Assembly (NCBI RefSeq): GCF_037152535.1
Contig: NZ_JBBCMA010000001.1
Span: 2,480,001-2,544,000, forward strand
Source of the DNA: Leclercia sp. AS011
GTDB taxonomy: Bacteria > Pseudomonadota > Gammaproteobacteria > Enterobacterales > Enterobacteriaceae
DNA: 64,000 bases
Direction: 5' to 3'
Shown: piece after piece, positions 19,397 to 32,395 of the stretch
Position numbering within the stretch: the first letter of the stretch is position 1
How the letters are laid out: every line of letters begins with the position of its first letter
Program-made: the position numbers and the translations under genes
Notes under the pieces: model-generated
Told to the model about the DNA's origin: nothing
What the model saw: the letters and a program-made list of their open reading frames with translations, nothing else
The model's database searches: none

Positions 19397-19427
19397 AAAA
19401 AAAATCCCGGCCAATTGACCGGGATTC
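19397..19427 (-). terminator. Intrinsic terminator of the secD-secF unit
   Basis: On the minus strand AATCCCGG (19426-19419) pairs with CCGGGATT (19410-19403) and is followed by eight Ts. It lies 23 bases after the secF stop. Confidence 0.9.
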
Positions 19428-19449
19428 TGTTAACGCGAAAGACGGTGTC

Positions 19450-20421
19450 TTACGGCAGAATGGACGGCTGATCCGCCCCCTCTTTCTCGACTTTCTGCTG
19501 GAGCAGGTGCTCGCGCTTCATGCCCAGTTTCAACGCCAGCGCGGACGCGACGTAGATGGACGAGGCCGTACCGATGGAAACACCGATCAGCATGGTCAGC
19601 GAGAAGCCTTCCAGAATCGGGCCGCCGAAGAGATACAGCATCAGGATCACCATCAGGGTGGTCCCGGAGGTGATCAAGGTACGGTGCAGCGTCTGGGTCA
19701 ACGACACGTTAAAGATTTCGTACGGCGTACCGCGACGGATCTTACGGAAGTTTTCACGGATACGGTCCGATACCACGATACTGTCGTTCAGCGAGTAACC
19801 GATAACCGACATCAACGAGGCCACAATGGTCAGGTCGATCTCGATATGGAACAGCGACAGAACGCCCATGGTGATCACCACGTCGTGCGCCAGGGCGATA
19901 ACCACCCCGGCAGCCAGACGCCACTCGAAGCGGAAACCGACATACGCCAGGATACAAAGCAGCGCCACCAGCAGTGCCATCGCACCGGTCTGGGCCAGAT
20001 CCGCACCCACGCTCGGGCCAACGAATTCGATACGTTTTACCGTCGCATTCTGGCTGGTCGTTTCGTTAATCACGGTCACGACCTTGCTGCCCAGCTCCTG
20101 GCTGCCGTTAGCATCTTTCACCGGCGGCATACGCACCATGATGTCGCGGCTGCTGCCAAAGTTCTGCAGCAGCGGCTCTTCAAAGCCCGCCTTCTCAAGC
20201 GACTGACGCATCTGGTCCATATCGACCGGTTTTTCCAGGGTGATCTCAATTACCGTACCACCGGTAAAATCGAGACCCCAGTTAAAACCCTTCACGCCGA
20301 TGATGGCGATGGACAGGATCAGCAGAAAACCTGATATGCCAAAGGCCCAGTAGTCCCAGCGCATAAAGTCCCAGACTTTACGGCCGTAGTTCAATTGTTC
20401 AACAGTATATTCCTGTGCCAC
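19450..20421 (-). CDS. secF: Protein translocase subunit SecF
   Basis: 323 residues, the E. coli length. It has one N-terminal membrane helix (about 28-48), a periplasmic domain, then five helices in the RND-like second half (about 140-300), with the conserved GYSLND segment. With SecD and YajC it uses the proton-motive force to draw preproteins through SecYEG. It lies 10 bases after secD and ends at a strong terminator. Confidence 0.98.
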   Translation of the reverse strand: MAQEYTVEQLNYGRKVWDFMRWDYWAFGISGFLLILSIAIIGVKGFNWGLDFTGGTVIEITLEKPVDMDQMRQSLEKAGFEEPLLQNFGSSRDIMVRMPPVKDANGSQELGSKVVTVINETTSQNATVKRIEFVGPSVGADLAQTGAMALLVALLCILAYVGFRFEWRLAAGVVIALAHDVVITMGVLSLFHIEIDLTIVASLMSVIGYSLNDSIVVSDRIRENFRKIRRGTPYEIFNVSLTQTLHRTLITSGTTLMVILMLYLFGGPILEGFSLTMLIGVSIGTASSIYVASALALKLGMKREHLLQQKVEKEGADQPSILP

Positions 20422-20431
20422 AACGCACTCC

Positions 20432-22279
20432 TCAGATAGACAGCTTTTTAACGCGCTTGCCGCCGTACAGCAGGTTCACGATGGCACGGGTGCCGACGAT
20501 AGCGGTAAACATTGACGTTGCCACACCGATACCGGTGGTGATAGCAAAGCCCTTGATCGCGCCGGTACCCACTGCATACAGGATAATTACCTTAATCAGT
20601 GTTGTTACGTTCGCATCAAAGATGGAGCTGAAGGCACCACGGTAACCTTCGTCAATCGCCTGCTGGACTGAGCGACCGTTGCTCAGTTCTTCTTTGATAC
20701 GTTCGTTGATCAGTACGTTGGCGTCGACCGCCACCGCAAGGGTCAGAACGATACCCGCAATGCCTGGCATGGTGAGCGTCGCCCCCGGCAGCAGGGACAT
20801 AATGCCGACGATCAACACCAGGTTAGCGATCAGCGCACTGGTCGCAATCAGGCCGAACTTCTTATAGAAGAAGATCATAAAGATGATGGAGATGATCAGA
20901 CCTGCCAGGCAGGCTTCCAGACCCTGAGTAATGTTCTGCATACCCAGTGTTGGACCGATCGTCCGCTCTTCAACAATCTGAATCGGCGCAATCAGCGCAC
21001 CGGCACGCAGCAGCAGCGAGAGCTGACGGGCTTCGTTCGGGTTGTTGATGCCGGTGATACGGAAGCTGTTCCCCAGGCGAGACTGGATGTTGGCGATGTT
21101 AATCACCTCTTCCTCTTTCACCAGGATGGAGCGACCGTTCGCATCTTTTTTACCGCTGTCTTTGTACTCCACGAACAGGGTCGCCATCGGTTTACCGATG
21201 TTGTCCTTGGTGAAGTTAGACATGATGTTACCACCCGCGCTATCCAGCGAGATGTTAACCTGCGGCTGGTTGTATTCGTCCTGGCTGGAGGTCGAGTCGG
21301 TGATGTGGTCACCGGTCAGGATCACCCGCTTGTACATCACAACCGGCTGGCCTTCACGGGTCTGTTTCACTTCAGAGTCGCCCGGAACGCGGCCAGAAGT
21401 GACAGCAGACTGATCGACGCTGGTGTTCACCAGACGGAATTCCAGGGTCGCGGTCGCGCCCAGAATCTCTTTCGCACGTGCGGTATCCTGGATACCCGGC
21501 AGCTCAACCACGATACGGTCAGCACCCTGACGCTGTACCAGCGGTTCAGCAACGCCAAGCTGGTTTACACGGTTACGCAGGATGTTGATGTTCTGCTGAA
21601 CCGCATATTCACGTGCCTCTTTCAGACGCGCATCGGTCATCACCGCGCGCAGCTGATTGCTGCCCTGAGAAGAGAGCACCAGATCACGATGACGCTGGGT
21701 CAGATAATCCATCGCCTGATCGCGGGCGCTGCTGTCGCGGAACGCGATGCTCATCCCGTAATTCTCTTCCTTACGCACGGTGGTGTAAGGAATGCCTTTG
21801 TCGCGCAGATCGCTACGCAGGCTGTCGATGTTTTGTTCCTGGAGTTTGCCCAGCGCGGTTTCCATATCCACTTCCATCAGGAAGTGCACGCCGCCACGCA
21901 GGTCGAGACCGAGTTTCATCGGCTCCGCGTTGATAGACGCTAACCAACGGGGCGTCGCAGGAGCAAGGTTTAGCGCCACGACATATTTATCACCCATCAC
22001 GCCCATCAGCGCTTCACGAGCGCGGAGCTGCGTGTCGGTGGAGTCGAAGCGAGCAAGAATAGCGCCCTCTTCCAGTGCCACAGACTTAGCGGTAATTTTT
22101 TCTTCTTGTAACGTTTTCTGGACCTGGATCAGCGTTTGCTCACTGGCGGCGACACCGCGCGCGCCAGTGATTTGAACGGCCGGATCCTCACCATACAGGT
22201 TGGGAAGCGCATACAGCAGGCCGACGACAATGACGACGACCAGCATGACGTACTTCCACAAAGGATAACGGTTTAACAC
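20432..22279 (-). CDS. secD: Protein translocase subunit SecD
   Basis: 615 residues, as in E. coli. One N-terminal helix (about 8-28), a large periplasmic P1 region containing the [16 protein letters not shown] motif, and five C-terminal helices with the [10 protein letters not shown] motif are present. It completes the proton-driven SecDF motor together with SecF. It lies 25 bases after yajC in the queA-tgt-yajC-secD-secF run. Confidence 0.98.
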   Translation of the reverse strand: MLNRYPLWKYVMLVVVIVVGLLYALPNLYGEDPAVQITGARGVAASEQTLIQVQKTLQEEKITAKSVALEEGAILARFDSTDTQLRAREALMGVMGDKYVVALNLAPATPRWLASINAEPMKLGLDLRGGVHFLMEVDMETALGKLQEQNIDSLRSDLRDKGIPYTTVRKEENYGMSIAFRDSSARDQAMDYLTQRHRDLVLSSQGSNQLRAVMTDARLKEAREYAVQQNINILRNRVNQLGVAEPLVQRQGADRIVVELPGIQDTARAKEILGATATLEFRLVNTSVDQSAVTSGRVPGDSEVKQTREGQPVVMYKRVILTGDHITDSTSSQDEYNQPQVNISLDSAGGNIMSNFTKDNIGKPMATLFVEYKDSGKKDANGRSILVKEEEVINIANIQSRLGNSFRITGINNPNEARQLSLLLRAGALIAPIQIVEERTIGPTLGMQNITQGLEACLAGLIISIIFMIFFYKKFGLIATSALIANLVLIVGIMSLLPGATLTMPGIAGIVLTLAVAVDANVLINERIKEELSNGRSVQQAIDEGYRGAFSSIFDANVTTLIKVIILYAVGTGAIKGFAITTGIGVATSMFTAIVGTRAIVNLLYGGKRVKKLSI

Positions 22280-22304
22280 GGCAGTTCCCTTTGGGAAAAG
22301 TTAA

Positions 22305-22637
22305 TTACAGCGCTTTCATGGTGCCTTTCGGCAGAACGGCAGCGACGAAGTCACGTTTAATCACTACTTCAGTAGTATCGTTCAGCGCGATAACGATATA
22401 GCCGTTATCTGCTACTTTGCTCACACGACCTACCAGACCACCGTTAGTCAGCACTTCATCGCCTTTTGCGATGGAGTCCATCAGCTTTTTGTGCTCTTTG
22501 GTGCGCTTCTGCTGTGGACGCAGGATCATGAAATAGAAGATCAGACCGAACACCACCAGCATCAGGATCAGAGACATCGGGCTGCCCTGCGCCGGTGCAC
22601 CTGTTGCCGCTACCGCATCAGAAATAAAAAAGCTCAT
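22305..22637 (-). CDS. yajC: Sec translocon accessory subunit YajC
   Basis: 110 residues: one membrane helix (about 19-40, MSLILMLVVFGLIFYFMILRP) followed by a soluble basic-to-mixed domain. It associates with SecDF-YidC; it is dispensable in E. coli. The start MSFFISDAVA matches the family; an in-frame ATG ten codons upstream overlaps the end of tgt. It lies 22 bases after tgt. Confidence 0.97.
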   Translation of the reverse strand: MSFFISDAVAATGAPAQGSPMSLILMLVVFGLIFYFMILRPQQKRTKEHKKLMDSIAKGDEVLTNGGLVGRVSKVADNGYIVIALNDTTEVVIKRDFVAAVLPKGTMKAL

Positions 22638-22659
22638 TAAAATTCCCTCATTAAATAAA

Positions 22660-24911
<2,252 letters not shown>

Positions 24912-25002
24912 GGCATATACTCGTGACTTAAAAACAGGCGGCTTAGTCTAGTGCTCACACCTCTTTGCTGCAACAACTAGCCGACCCCGGATAACGAATC
25001 GC

Positions 25003-25584
25003 ATGAATTTTCTCGCTCACCTGCACCTCGCCCACCTCGCTGACAGCTCCCTTTCCGGCAATTTGCTGGCCGATTTTGTGCGCGGCAATCCCGCCGGGGA
25101 TTATCCCGCCGAGGTGGTGGAAGGTATTTTCCTGCACCGTCGGATCGACGTCATGACCGATAACCTGCCCGAAGTGAAAGAGGCCAAAGCCTGGTTTCGC
25201 CCGGAAACCCGCCGGGTCGCCCCCATTACGCTGGATGTGATGTGGGATCACTTTGTTTCCCGCCACTGGGAACAGCTCTCCCCGGAGATGCCGTTGCCAG
25301 CGTTTGTGCGCTATGCCCACGCCCAGGTTGCGATGATTCTCCCGGACGCTCCGCCGCGCTTTGTGAATCTGAATAACTACCTGTGGTCAGAGCGCTGGCT
25401 CGAGCGCTACAGCGAGATGGACTTCATTCAGCGGGTGCTTAACGGCATGGCCAGCCGCCGCCCGCGGCTCGACGCCCTGCGCGACTCCTGGCAGGATCTG
25501 GATGCCCATTACGATGCGCTGGAGACCCGCTTCTGGCAGTTCTATCCGCAGATGATGGCGCAGGCGAAATCTCAGCAGCTTTAA
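25003..25584 (+). CDS. acpH: Acyl carrier protein phosphodiesterase
   Basis: 193 residues of the DUF479/AcpH family. It removes the 4'-phosphopantetheine arm from acyl carrier protein, giving apo-ACP. The His/Asp-rich N-terminus ([20 protein letters not shown]) and HRRIDVMTD carry the likely metal ligands of this HD-like family. It is transcribed alone, divergent from queA. Confidence 0.95.
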   Translation: MNFLAHLHLAHLADSSLSGNLLADFVRGNPAGDYPAEVVEGIFLHRRIDVMTDNLPEVKEAKAWFRPETRRVAPITLDVMWDHFVSRHWEQLSPEMPLPAFVRYAHAQVAMILPDAPPRFVNLNNYLWSERWLERYSEMDFIQRVLNGMASRRPRLDALRDSWQDLDAHYDALETRFWQFYPQMMAQAKSQQL

Positions 25585-25635
25585 TATAACTGTCATTGAT
25601 AGGTAAAAGCTGGGTTAACGATTGTCAGCGCCTCT

Positions 25636-25664
25636 TTGTCTTTAGGACGAACACTCTCTATACT
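25636..25664 (+). promoter_or_regulatory. Probable sigma-70 promoter of the peroxiredoxin gene
   Basis: TTGTCT (25636-25641) and TATACT (25659-25664) are separated by exactly 17 bases and lie about 47 bases before the start. No clear OxyR site was recognised by eye. Confidence 0.6.
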
Positions 25665-25711
25665 GGCCCGCGTTGCGTTCCAAATAACCTTAGTATCTAC
25701 AGGAGAATCAT

Positions 25712-26314
25712 ATGGTTCTGGTAACTCGTCCGGCTCCGGATTTTACAGCTGCAGCAGTTCTGGGCAACGGTGAAATCGTTGAAAACTTCAACTTCAAACA
25801 GCACACCAACGGTAAAGCCACCGTTCTGTTCTTCTGGCCAATGGACTTCACCTTCGTTTGCCCGTCTGAACTGATCGCGTTCGACAAGCGTTACGAAGAA
25901 TTCCAGAAGCGTGGCGTGGAAGTAGTTGGCGTCTCCTTCGACTCTGAATTTGTACACAACGCATGGCGTAACACCCCTGTCGACAACGGCGGCATCGGTC
26001 CAGTGAAATACGCAATGGTTGCGGACATCAAACGCGAAATCCAGCAGGCTTACGGTATCGAGCATCCGGACGCGGGCGTTGCCCTGCGTGGTTCTTTCCT
26101 GATCGACGCTAACGGCATCGTTCGTCACCAGGTTGTGAACGATCTGCCGCTGGGTCGTAACATCGACGAAATGCTGCGCATGGTTGACGCGCTGCAGTTC
26201 CACGAAGAGCACGGTGAAGTGTGCCCGGCTCAGTGGGAAAAAGGTAAAGAAGGCATGAACGCGTCTCCAGACGGCGTTGCTAAATACCTGTCTGAGAACG
26301 TATCCAGCCTGTAA
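25712..26314 (+). CDS. tsaA: Typical 2-Cys peroxiredoxin (TsaA/AhpC family)
   Basis: 200 residues. The peroxidatic Cys50 lies in FTFVCPSEL and the resolving Cys171 in GEVCPAQW, the two-cysteine layout of thioredoxin-dependent peroxidases. It reduces H2O2 and organic hydroperoxides. The sequence closely resembles Salmonella TsaA, which occupies the same neighbourhood; E. coli K-12 lacks it here. The codon choice is that of a highly expressed gene, with a good promoter and a strong terminator after it. It is a single-gene unit. Confidence 0.93.
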   Translation: MVLVTRPAPDFTAAAVLGNGEIVENFNFKQHTNGKATVLFFWPMDFTFVCPSELIAFDKRYEEFQKRGVEVVGVSFDSEFVHNAWRNTPVDNGGIGPVKYAMVADIKREIQQAYGIEHPDAGVALRGSFLIDANGIVRHQVVNDLPLGRNIDEMLRMVDALQFHEEHGEVCPAQWEKGKEGMNASPDGVAKYLSENVSSL

Positions 26315-26328
26315 TCGGCACGGTTTAC

Positions 26329-26360
26329 GAAAAAGGCCCGCTTATGCGGGCCTTTTTTTA
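26329..26360 (+). terminator. Intrinsic terminator after the peroxiredoxin gene
   Basis: AAAAAGGCCCGC - TTAT - GCGGGCCTTTTTTT forms a strong hairpin, and its T run touches the stop codon of the convergent DUF3999 gene at 26358. Confidence 0.93.
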
Positions 26361-27743
26361 TGCCTTACGCTGCGTCTCCCGCCAGATGCGCCAGGCCATG
26401 CCCGCGAGCAGAATCACGCCCGCAATCAGCACGCCCCACACCAGCAGTGTGTTCATCCTGCTCTCCCGCTCGGCCGCGGAGGTAGCGGTCAGACGCTCCT
26501 CGCCGCCTAACGCGACATTATCCTGAATGTCAGCCTGCGGCAGGTTTGCCACATCATAGGTTTTACGCAGGTCGGCAGGGATCAGCATATCGGGCTCCAC
26601 GCTGGCAGACTTTGCCGCCCCGTTGCCCCAGGCGAGCACGTACGGCGCTTTCCCCTGCGCGTTGAACACCAGATCGTAGCGGTCGCGATGCCCCGTGACG
26701 CCCGGCAGGTATTCTGGCAAACGCGCATTCAGCGTGGTGATTTTCACCGCCTGCACCGGGCCTCCGTTAAGCGAAACCGGTGGCGACGTTTTCCCCTCCA
26801 GACGGTAAAGGACCACTTTTTTCAGGGGGTGCCATGCGTCTTTTTCGGTACTCCGCCAGGCTATCTCCACGGGAAGGACGCCGTCGCCGTTCAGTGAAAT
26901 GCTGACAGCACTCAGCGGTTGCGGTCGCGTCCAGTGCCATTGCACTTCACTTGTCGATAACTGTTCTCCTTCCCCTTCCACACTGATCTCTTCCGGGGCC
27001 GCCTGCGCAGGTGCACTAATTGCGTTTACGCCGGTCAGGGTTATCCCCTTGCTCTGCGAATTCAGCACCACCATGAGATAGCGATTCGCATCGGGAGACA
27101 ATACGATGTCGGTGTCGATCCGATCGAGCTTAAGGCGATCCTGGCCGCTAACAACGTCCAGCAGGGGCATATCCTCGCGCAGGGTATACCAGCGCTTAAG
27201 ATCCTCGCTGTAATAGACCGACGCCTTTCCCTGCCACGACGTCTGAGGGGTATTCCAGAGCAGCTGCAGTTGGGACAGGGTCATCTCGCCCGTAGCTTGC
27301 TCCGGCAAGGTCAGCAGATAATGTTGCCCGGCTGCGGCGGCTTTTTGCCCCTCCAGCACAATCTCCACGCCGTTTCGGGAACGGAGCAGGATTTTATCGC
27401 TATCCTCATCCCCTCGCGCAGGTGCAAGCGGCGAGGCGTCCAGAGGGAAGAGGCGCAGAGCCGTGGACTGCACTGACGCCTGCGGACGCGTGGCGGTGAC
27501 CAGGCTGAAGGGAACCGGCTCGCCCGACTGATTAAAGACACGAACATCATGCAGATCGGGTGAAGTGCTCTGCTCATAGACGGCGAGCGGCAACGTGACC
27601 CGGTACCACTGGGAAGGGACGGACGTATCCAGGGAGCGACCAAAGGCATAATCCCGTGGCGATTCCGTTTGTCCCTCGTCGCTGAACGCCGGGCCGGAAA
27701 GCGCCAGCAGCGCGCTACAGGCTACCGCTTTCATCCATTTCAT
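26358..27743 (-). CDS. DUF3999 domain-containing membrane-anchored protein
   Basis: 461 residues. A signal peptide (about 1-21, ending PAFS) precedes a large beta-rich periplasmic region, a final hydrophobic helix (about 434-454, LLVWGVLIAGVILLAGMAW) and a short Arg/Lys-rich cytoplasmic tail, so the protein should be anchored with its bulk in the periplasm. Function is unknown. Its ATG overlaps the stop of the DUF2339 gene by ATGA, indicating coupled translation and probably a complex. The pair is absent from E. coli K-12 at this place. Confidence 0.85.
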   Translation of the reverse strand: MKWMKAVACSALLALSGPAFSDEGQTESPRDYAFGRSLDTSVPSQWYRVTLPLAVYEQSTSPDLHDVRVFNQSGEPVPFSLVTATRPQASVQSTALRLFPLDASPLAPARGDEDSDKILLRSRNGVEIVLEGQKAAAAGQHYLLTLPEQATGEMTLSQLQLLWNTPQTSWQGKASVYYSEDLKRWYTLREDMPLLDVVSGQDRLKLDRIDTDIVLSPDANRYLMVVLNSQSKGITLTGVNAISAPAQAAPEEISVEGEGEQLSTSEVQWHWTRPQPLSAVSISLNGDGVLPVEIAWRSTEKDAWHPLKKVVLYRLEGKTSPPVSLNGGPVQAVKITTLNARLPEYLPGVTGHRDRYDLVFNAQGKAPYVLAWGNGAAKSASVEPDMLIPADLRKTYDVANLPQADIQDNVALGGEERLTATSAAERESRMNTLLVWGVLIAGVILLAGMAWRIWRETQRKA

Positions 27744-30355
27744 TTTTCATCTCCTGTTTTGGGCGGCAGCGGTGAGAAATAACCGACAATCAGCACCAGG
27801 ATCGCCACGCCGATAAACGTCACCGCGCGCGACAGACCGCCTCCGCCCGCGCTGTCCACCAGCATCAGTTTAACCATCACTACCCCCAGCAGCACCGCGC
27901 CGCAGAGCCACGCCTGCCGGGAAGCCCGACGGGTGGCATGGATCATGACCACCAGCGCGCTCAGCATCCAGAACAGGGCAAAACAGGTCTGGATAAGCCG
28001 CGAATCCCACAGCGATGCCATATTCCAGGCCACATCGCCATACCAGGCTAGCGCGCGCATCAGCGCACCGTTCAGCCACCAGAAGCCAAACGCCATCAGC
28101 GCGACGGCAGGCCACGGGCGGGCTTGCGAAAGCTGCGCAGGATAGTAGCGATCCACCGCCCGATAAAAGACCACCAGCGCCAGCAGCGCGAACGCGGCAC
28201 CTTCCTCAAGCGGGTTCATCAGCGGCAGCCAGGTCTGACGATAGACCACACCGTCCTGGAAATTGGTCACGACCAGCAGCGCCAGCAGCGCCACGACCAC
28301 AGGGATCGGTGCCAGGCAGGCGTAAAGCGCAGGCCACTCCCGGAACGGCCAAACGCGACGCTTTACCGCCGCGGAGAGCGCCATAATCACCCCACCTCCG
28401 GCGGCCATCGCCAGTCCACTGCCCCAGGCCGCCATGCCCCACGGCAGTGACCGGGCAAACCAGTAAAGCTCCGCGGCCAGCGCCAGCAAAATCATCCAGA
28501 ACAGCGACAAATGCAGCCCCATCGCGATGCGCGTCAGGAGTCTTTCACCGTCGCGCCGCAGCAGCATCAGCGCGGCAGGAAGCGCAACGCACCAGGCCAG
28601 ATTTGCCCAGCCGGCGGCAACGATCTGCTGATGCCAGAACTGATACCCCACCATCAACAGCATAACCGGCCACAGCAGCCATTTGCTGGCATCCAGCTCC
28701 CGCCACGCTAAACGCGCAGCCACCTGCCGCCAGCCCCAGACCGAGGCCGCCGTCAGCGCCAGCACGCCCGCCAGAATCGGTAATTCCTGCGTCATCACCA
28801 GCCCCGATGCGCCCAAGAGCGCCACCAGCCAGAACAGCAGCCCACCGGCCAGCAGCGCCCAGCTGACCGGCATAAAGAGAGTCCGCCACAGCCAGGCCGC
28901 AGCCAGCCAGCAAAGGCTGAGGATGGTGAAGATCAGCAGCAGGCTCAGCGACGTAACGCCGTTGTTTTGCGCCCACAGCGCGCTCCCCAGCGCCAGCACC
29001 AGCAGCGCCGTCCCGCTATAGCTCATGCGTCGCTGCTGCTGTTGCACGCCCAGCCAGAGGATACCCAGTCCCTCCAGCGCCCAGGCCATCGCCGTCCAGC
29101 GCGCCGACAGCGCCAGCGGAATGGCGAGCGTGGCAAAGCCGCCGCCGATGGCCAGCGCCGCCATAACCAGCGGTCGTCCGATTGAGGGGTAGCGCCGCAG
29201 GGCGAGGAACGCGAGGGTAAGATAAAAGGCGCCATATCCGAGGGCACTCAGCGCCGGGCCGTAGGTCCAGTGCTGCGTCATGCCATACTGCATGCCAAAA
29301 CCAACCAGCGGCGGGGCGAACAGCAGAACGCCGTCAATAACCTGCTTCCCTTTCTCCTGCGCCCGCAGTGACAGCGCCACGCTCAGCACGCCGAATATCA
29401 GCGTATTGGCTATCAGGAATAGCTGGCAGATCCAAAAGTCTTCAGGCCGGTAGTCGTTCAGCCCCCACAGGCCGCCCACGCCGAACGTAAACAGCAGCCC
29501 GAGCAGATTCAGCTCGCGCCAGTGCTGCCAGATGCTGATAGCGAGAATGCCAATGGAAAGCAGGAGATAGAAAGAGAACAGCGCCACAAAGCTGCCGCCT
29601 CCGGTAGACAACAGCAGCGGCGCAAGATAGCCACCGAGGCTTGCCAGCATGGCAAGGCTCAGCGCCTTCTGCAGCACCGCCAGCCCAACGCTCGCCGCGC
29701 AAATGACCACCAGCAGCGCAAAGGCCAGCGTCATCGGCAACATCTGCCAGAGCCGGAAGGCCCCAAAGACCGTCAGGTAGAGAATGCCTGTCGCGCCACC
29801 CTGAAGGATCAGCGAATAGACGCGCTGTCTGTGCCGTAGCCGCCACCCGAGGGCCAGCAGGACCATTGCAAACAGCGCCGTCGCGGCCAGGCGAAGTTCA
29901 AGCGGGAACAGGGAGTGCTCGACGGTATAGCGCAGGAGGAATGAAAGCCCGAGAAAGAGCAGCAGGATCCCCAGCTTCGCCAGCGGATTGCCCTGCATGA
30001 ACCAGCGCACCAGCGACGTCAGTATGCCGCCAAAGGCAGAGGGCTGTTTTGCCGCTGGCGCAGAAACCGGAGCGGGTTCTGCCGCGGCAGCGGGGATCCT
30101 GGAGCGCCAGGGGTCGACAGGCGCGGGCGCCTCGTCAACCATCGGCTCAGCCATGACCACCGGCGCAGCGGCCTGTTCAGGCTCCGCCGCTTTCTCCGCC
30201 ACACCGCGCTGCTCAAGGGCCTCAATGCGCTGGCGAAGCCGGGCGATCTCCTGTTTCGCCGCCGTACTTCGATTAAAGCCGATAACCGCAAGCACGGGCG
30301 CAACCACAAGCGCAAAAACCAGGAACAAACCGCCAAAGATGTAAAGCTCGTCCAT
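27740..30355 (-). CDS. DUF2339 domain-containing polytopic membrane protein
   Basis: 871 residues. Order: one N-terminal helix (about 4-27), a short coiled coil (about 30-58, ending in an Ala/Glu-rich stretch), an Ala/Pro/Val-rich linker (about 60-115), then more than twenty hydrophobic helices running almost to the C-terminus. There is no visible ATP site or catalytic motif. The family is widespread in Proteobacteria, often beside DUF3999 as here, and its role is unknown; an envelope function is only inference. Codon use resembles its neighbours, so recent transfer is not indicated. Confidence 0.87.
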   Translation of the reverse strand: MDELYIFGGLFLVFALVVAPVLAVIGFNRSTAAKQEIARLRQRIEALEQRGVAEKAAEPEQAAAPVVMAEPMVDEAPAPVDPWRSRIPAAAAEPAPVSAPAAKQPSAFGGILTSLVRWFMQGNPLAKLGILLLFLGLSFLLRYTVEHSLFPLELRLAATALFAMVLLALGWRLRHRQRVYSLILQGGATGILYLTVFGAFRLWQMLPMTLAFALLVVICAASVGLAVLQKALSLAMLASLGGYLAPLLLSTGGGSFVALFSFYLLLSIGILAISIWQHWRELNLLGLLFTFGVGGLWGLNDYRPEDFWICQLFLIANTLIFGVLSVALSLRAQEKGKQVIDGVLLFAPPLVGFGMQYGMTQHWTYGPALSALGYGAFYLTLAFLALRRYPSIGRPLVMAALAIGGGFATLAIPLALSARWTAMAWALEGLGILWLGVQQQQRRMSYSGTALLVLALGSALWAQNNGVTSLSLLLIFTILSLCWLAAAWLWRTLFMPVSWALLAGGLLFWLVALLGASGLVMTQELPILAGVLALTAASVWGWRQVAARLAWRELDASKWLLWPVMLLMVGYQFWHQQIVAAGWANLAWCVALPAALMLLRRDGERLLTRIAMGLHLSLFWMILLALAAELYWFARSLPWGMAAWGSGLAMAAGGGVIMALSAAVKRRVWPFREWPALYACLAPIPVVVALLALLVVTNFQDGVVYRQTWLPLMNPLEEGAAFALLALVVFYRAVDRYYPAQLSQARPWPAVALMAFGFWWLNGALMRALAWYGDVAWNMASLWDSRLIQTCFALFWMLSALVVMIHATRRASRQAWLCGAVLLGVVMVKLMLVDSAGGGGLSRAVTFIGVAILVLIVGYFSPLPPKTGDEK

Positions 30356-30446
30356 GTTTCCACCTTCACCGTAAACAATTCGTTAAGATTGACACAAACT
30401 GTTGCATTTACGCCATCTTAAAAGGTGAAAACCGTTCCGCCCGCGG

Positions 30447-32264
30447 TTAACTGCCGATCCAGACCGCAGCCGAGATCGCAGGAAGCGTGAGCACGCCCTC
30501 ATGGAACGTCGCTTTACCCTCTTTAACCATCCACGTTTTACCCGCCAGCAGCGGTGAATCTTCCAGCACCACTTCGCAGGCCTCGCCCCGGTTGATGGCC
30601 ACCAGCACCCGCTGCTGATTATAGACACGGACAAAGACCACCACGTTGTCATGGGCGTAGACCACCTGGCAGCCACCGTAGCGCAGCGCCTGGCTCTGCT
30701 TGCGCAGTTTAATCAGCCGCTGATAGAGCGCCAGCAGCGCCGTATCCTGCTTCTCAGGTGCCCACGGGAAGGTCTTACGGCAGAAGGGATCGTTATTGCC
30801 GTCCAGCCCCACCTCATCCCCGTAGTAAATGCACGGCACACCCGGCCAGGTAAAGAGCCAGGTGACCGCCAGCGGCAGACGCGCCACGTCTTTGCCGAGC
30901 AGCGACTTAAAGCGGGCGGTGTCATGGCTGTCGAGCTGATTGAACATGCGGAGCTGTTGCTGATGCGAGAGGCTGGCGCGGTAGTTATCCATCCACTTCA
31001 TGCAGGTTTCAGCGTCAATCAGCTGCGGATCGTAGGAGATATCGGTATTAGCCAGGAAGCCCCACAGCGGGAAGGTGAAGCCGCGGTAGTTCATCGCCGA
31101 ATCTTCCGCGTCGGCCTGCAGCCACTGGCGGGCATCCCCAAAATGTTCGCCAAAGACGAAGGCATCGGGCCGGGCCTGCTTCGCGGAGCGGGTGATCCCG
31201 GCCACGTGCTGCAGGTTGTTACGCGCCCCGCCCCCTTCCCCGAGCATATGCACCACATCCAGCCGCCAGCCGTCCATATTCCACGGCGCTTTCAGCCAGT
31301 GGCGAACGATACTGTCCTCGCCGCCGTAGATCTCGTCCACCATCGTGGGTGACTGGTAATCCAGCTTCGGCAGGCTGGCGTAGCCCAGCCAGTCGAGGGC
31401 GCGGCCTTCGTCGTCAAAGCTGTACCAGTCCCGCTGGGACGAGTCCGGGTTATGGCAGGCACCGCCCGTTCCGCGATTGTGGCGATCAAACCAGGCGTGA
31501 GAATCGCCGCTGTGGTTAAACACGCCGTCGAGGATCAGGCGCATCCCTTCCCGGTGGGTGTTTTCCCGCAGGCGTAACAGGGCCTCGTCGCCGCCAAACT
31601 GCTCATCCACGTGGCGGTAATCTTCGGTGTCGTACTTATGCACGCTGGGAGCGACAAACACCGGATTGAGGTACAGCGCCGTGACGCCGAGTTTTTTCAG
31701 ATACGGCAGCTTCTCGCTGATGCCGTCCAGATCGCCGCCGTAAAAGGTTGAGCCCCCCGCCTGAGCGGTAACCGGCTCGTCCCATTCATGGAAGATGGTC
31801 TCGTGACCGGCGGCATGGTGATAGTAGGTTTTGTCCCGCTCCGGGTTGCGCTGCTGGCTGCGGGCAAAGCGGTCCGGGAAGATTTGATAAAAGACCTGCT
31901 CGACCACCCACTCAGGCCCGGCATCCGGGTAATCGACGGCGAACTGCTCCAGCCGGGCGGGCGGAAAACGGCTAAACCCCTGCGGGGTAAACCACAGCTG
32001 GCGGTTATGCCAGAGCATCTTAAAGCTGTAGCGGTGCCGCGGCTGCCCTTTCGTGGTGTCGAGGGTTGCGCGCCAGGCGGTGACGCCGGGCTGCGGCTGG
32101 CTGCGCTGCTTGTGCATCGGCAGCGAGGTCTCTTCATTGTCGAATTCAGCGCGCATCGTCACCCGCTCAGGCAGGTGCTCACCCGTCAGCCACAGCGTGA
32201 TGACGAGTTTATCTTTGTTTTGCTTAACAAATGGGGCAACCGGCAGGTGCCATGCATTCAACAT
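30447..32264 (-). CDS. malZ: Maltodextrin glucosidase
   Basis: 605 residues of glycoside hydrolase family 13. It removes glucose from the reducing end of maltodextrins in the cytoplasm and limits the inducer maltotriose. An N-terminal beta domain (about 1-120) precedes the TIM barrel, with DGVFNHSGD, the nucleophile region GWRLDVVH, the acid/base region FGEHFGD and LDSHDTARF. MalT boxes lie upstream. It is transcribed alone between the DUF2339 operon and proY. Confidence 0.97.
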   Translation of the reverse strand: MLNAWHLPVAPFVKQNKDKLVITLWLTGEHLPERVTMRAEFDNEETSLPMHKQRSQPQPGVTAWRATLDTTKGQPRHRYSFKMLWHNRQLWFTPQGFSRFPPARLEQFAVDYPDAGPEWVVEQVFYQIFPDRFARSQQRNPERDKTYYHHAAGHETIFHEWDEPVTAQAGGSTFYGGDLDGISEKLPYLKKLGVTALYLNPVFVAPSVHKYDTEDYRHVDEQFGGDEALLRLRENTHREGMRLILDGVFNHSGDSHAWFDRHNRGTGGACHNPDSSQRDWYSFDDEGRALDWLGYASLPKLDYQSPTMVDEIYGGEDSIVRHWLKAPWNMDGWRLDVVHMLGEGGGARNNLQHVAGITRSAKQARPDAFVFGEHFGDARQWLQADAEDSAMNYRGFTFPLWGFLANTDISYDPQLIDAETCMKWMDNYRASLSHQQQLRMFNQLDSHDTARFKSLLGKDVARLPLAVTWLFTWPGVPCIYYGDEVGLDGNNDPFCRKTFPWAPEKQDTALLALYQRLIKLRKQSQALRYGGCQVVYAHDNVVVFVRVYNQQRVLVAINRGEACEVVLEDSPLLAGKTWMVKEGKATFHEGVLTLPAISAAVWIGS

Positions 32265-32342
32265 CTTTTATCCCCTATCCCAGAAATGAGGTCACCTTGC
32301 CACAGGGTAGTTGATGTTCACTCATCACGAAGTGGTTTATTG

Positions 32343-32365
32343 GGGGAGGAGGCAGGGGGAGGAGA
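32343..32365. promoter_or_regulatory. Tandem MalT boxes upstream of malZ
   Basis: GGGGAGGAGG (32343-32352) fits the MalT-box consensus GGGGA(T/G)GAGG exactly, and GGGGAGGAGA (32356-32365) differs at one base; they are direct repeats 13 bases apart. A weaker GATGAG-containing match on the other strand lies near 32318-32326. The boxes lie 79-101 bases before the malZ start and next to the proY terminator. Confidence 0.75.
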
Positions 32366-32395
32366 AAAATGCCCGGCGTTTGCCGGGCATTCTGC
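32365..32395 (-). terminator. Intrinsic terminator of proY
   Basis: On the minus strand ATGCCCGGC (32390-32382) pairs with GCCGGGCAT (32377-32369), followed by a T-rich run. It starts at the proY stop and ends directly beside the second MalT box of malZ. Confidence 0.85.
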
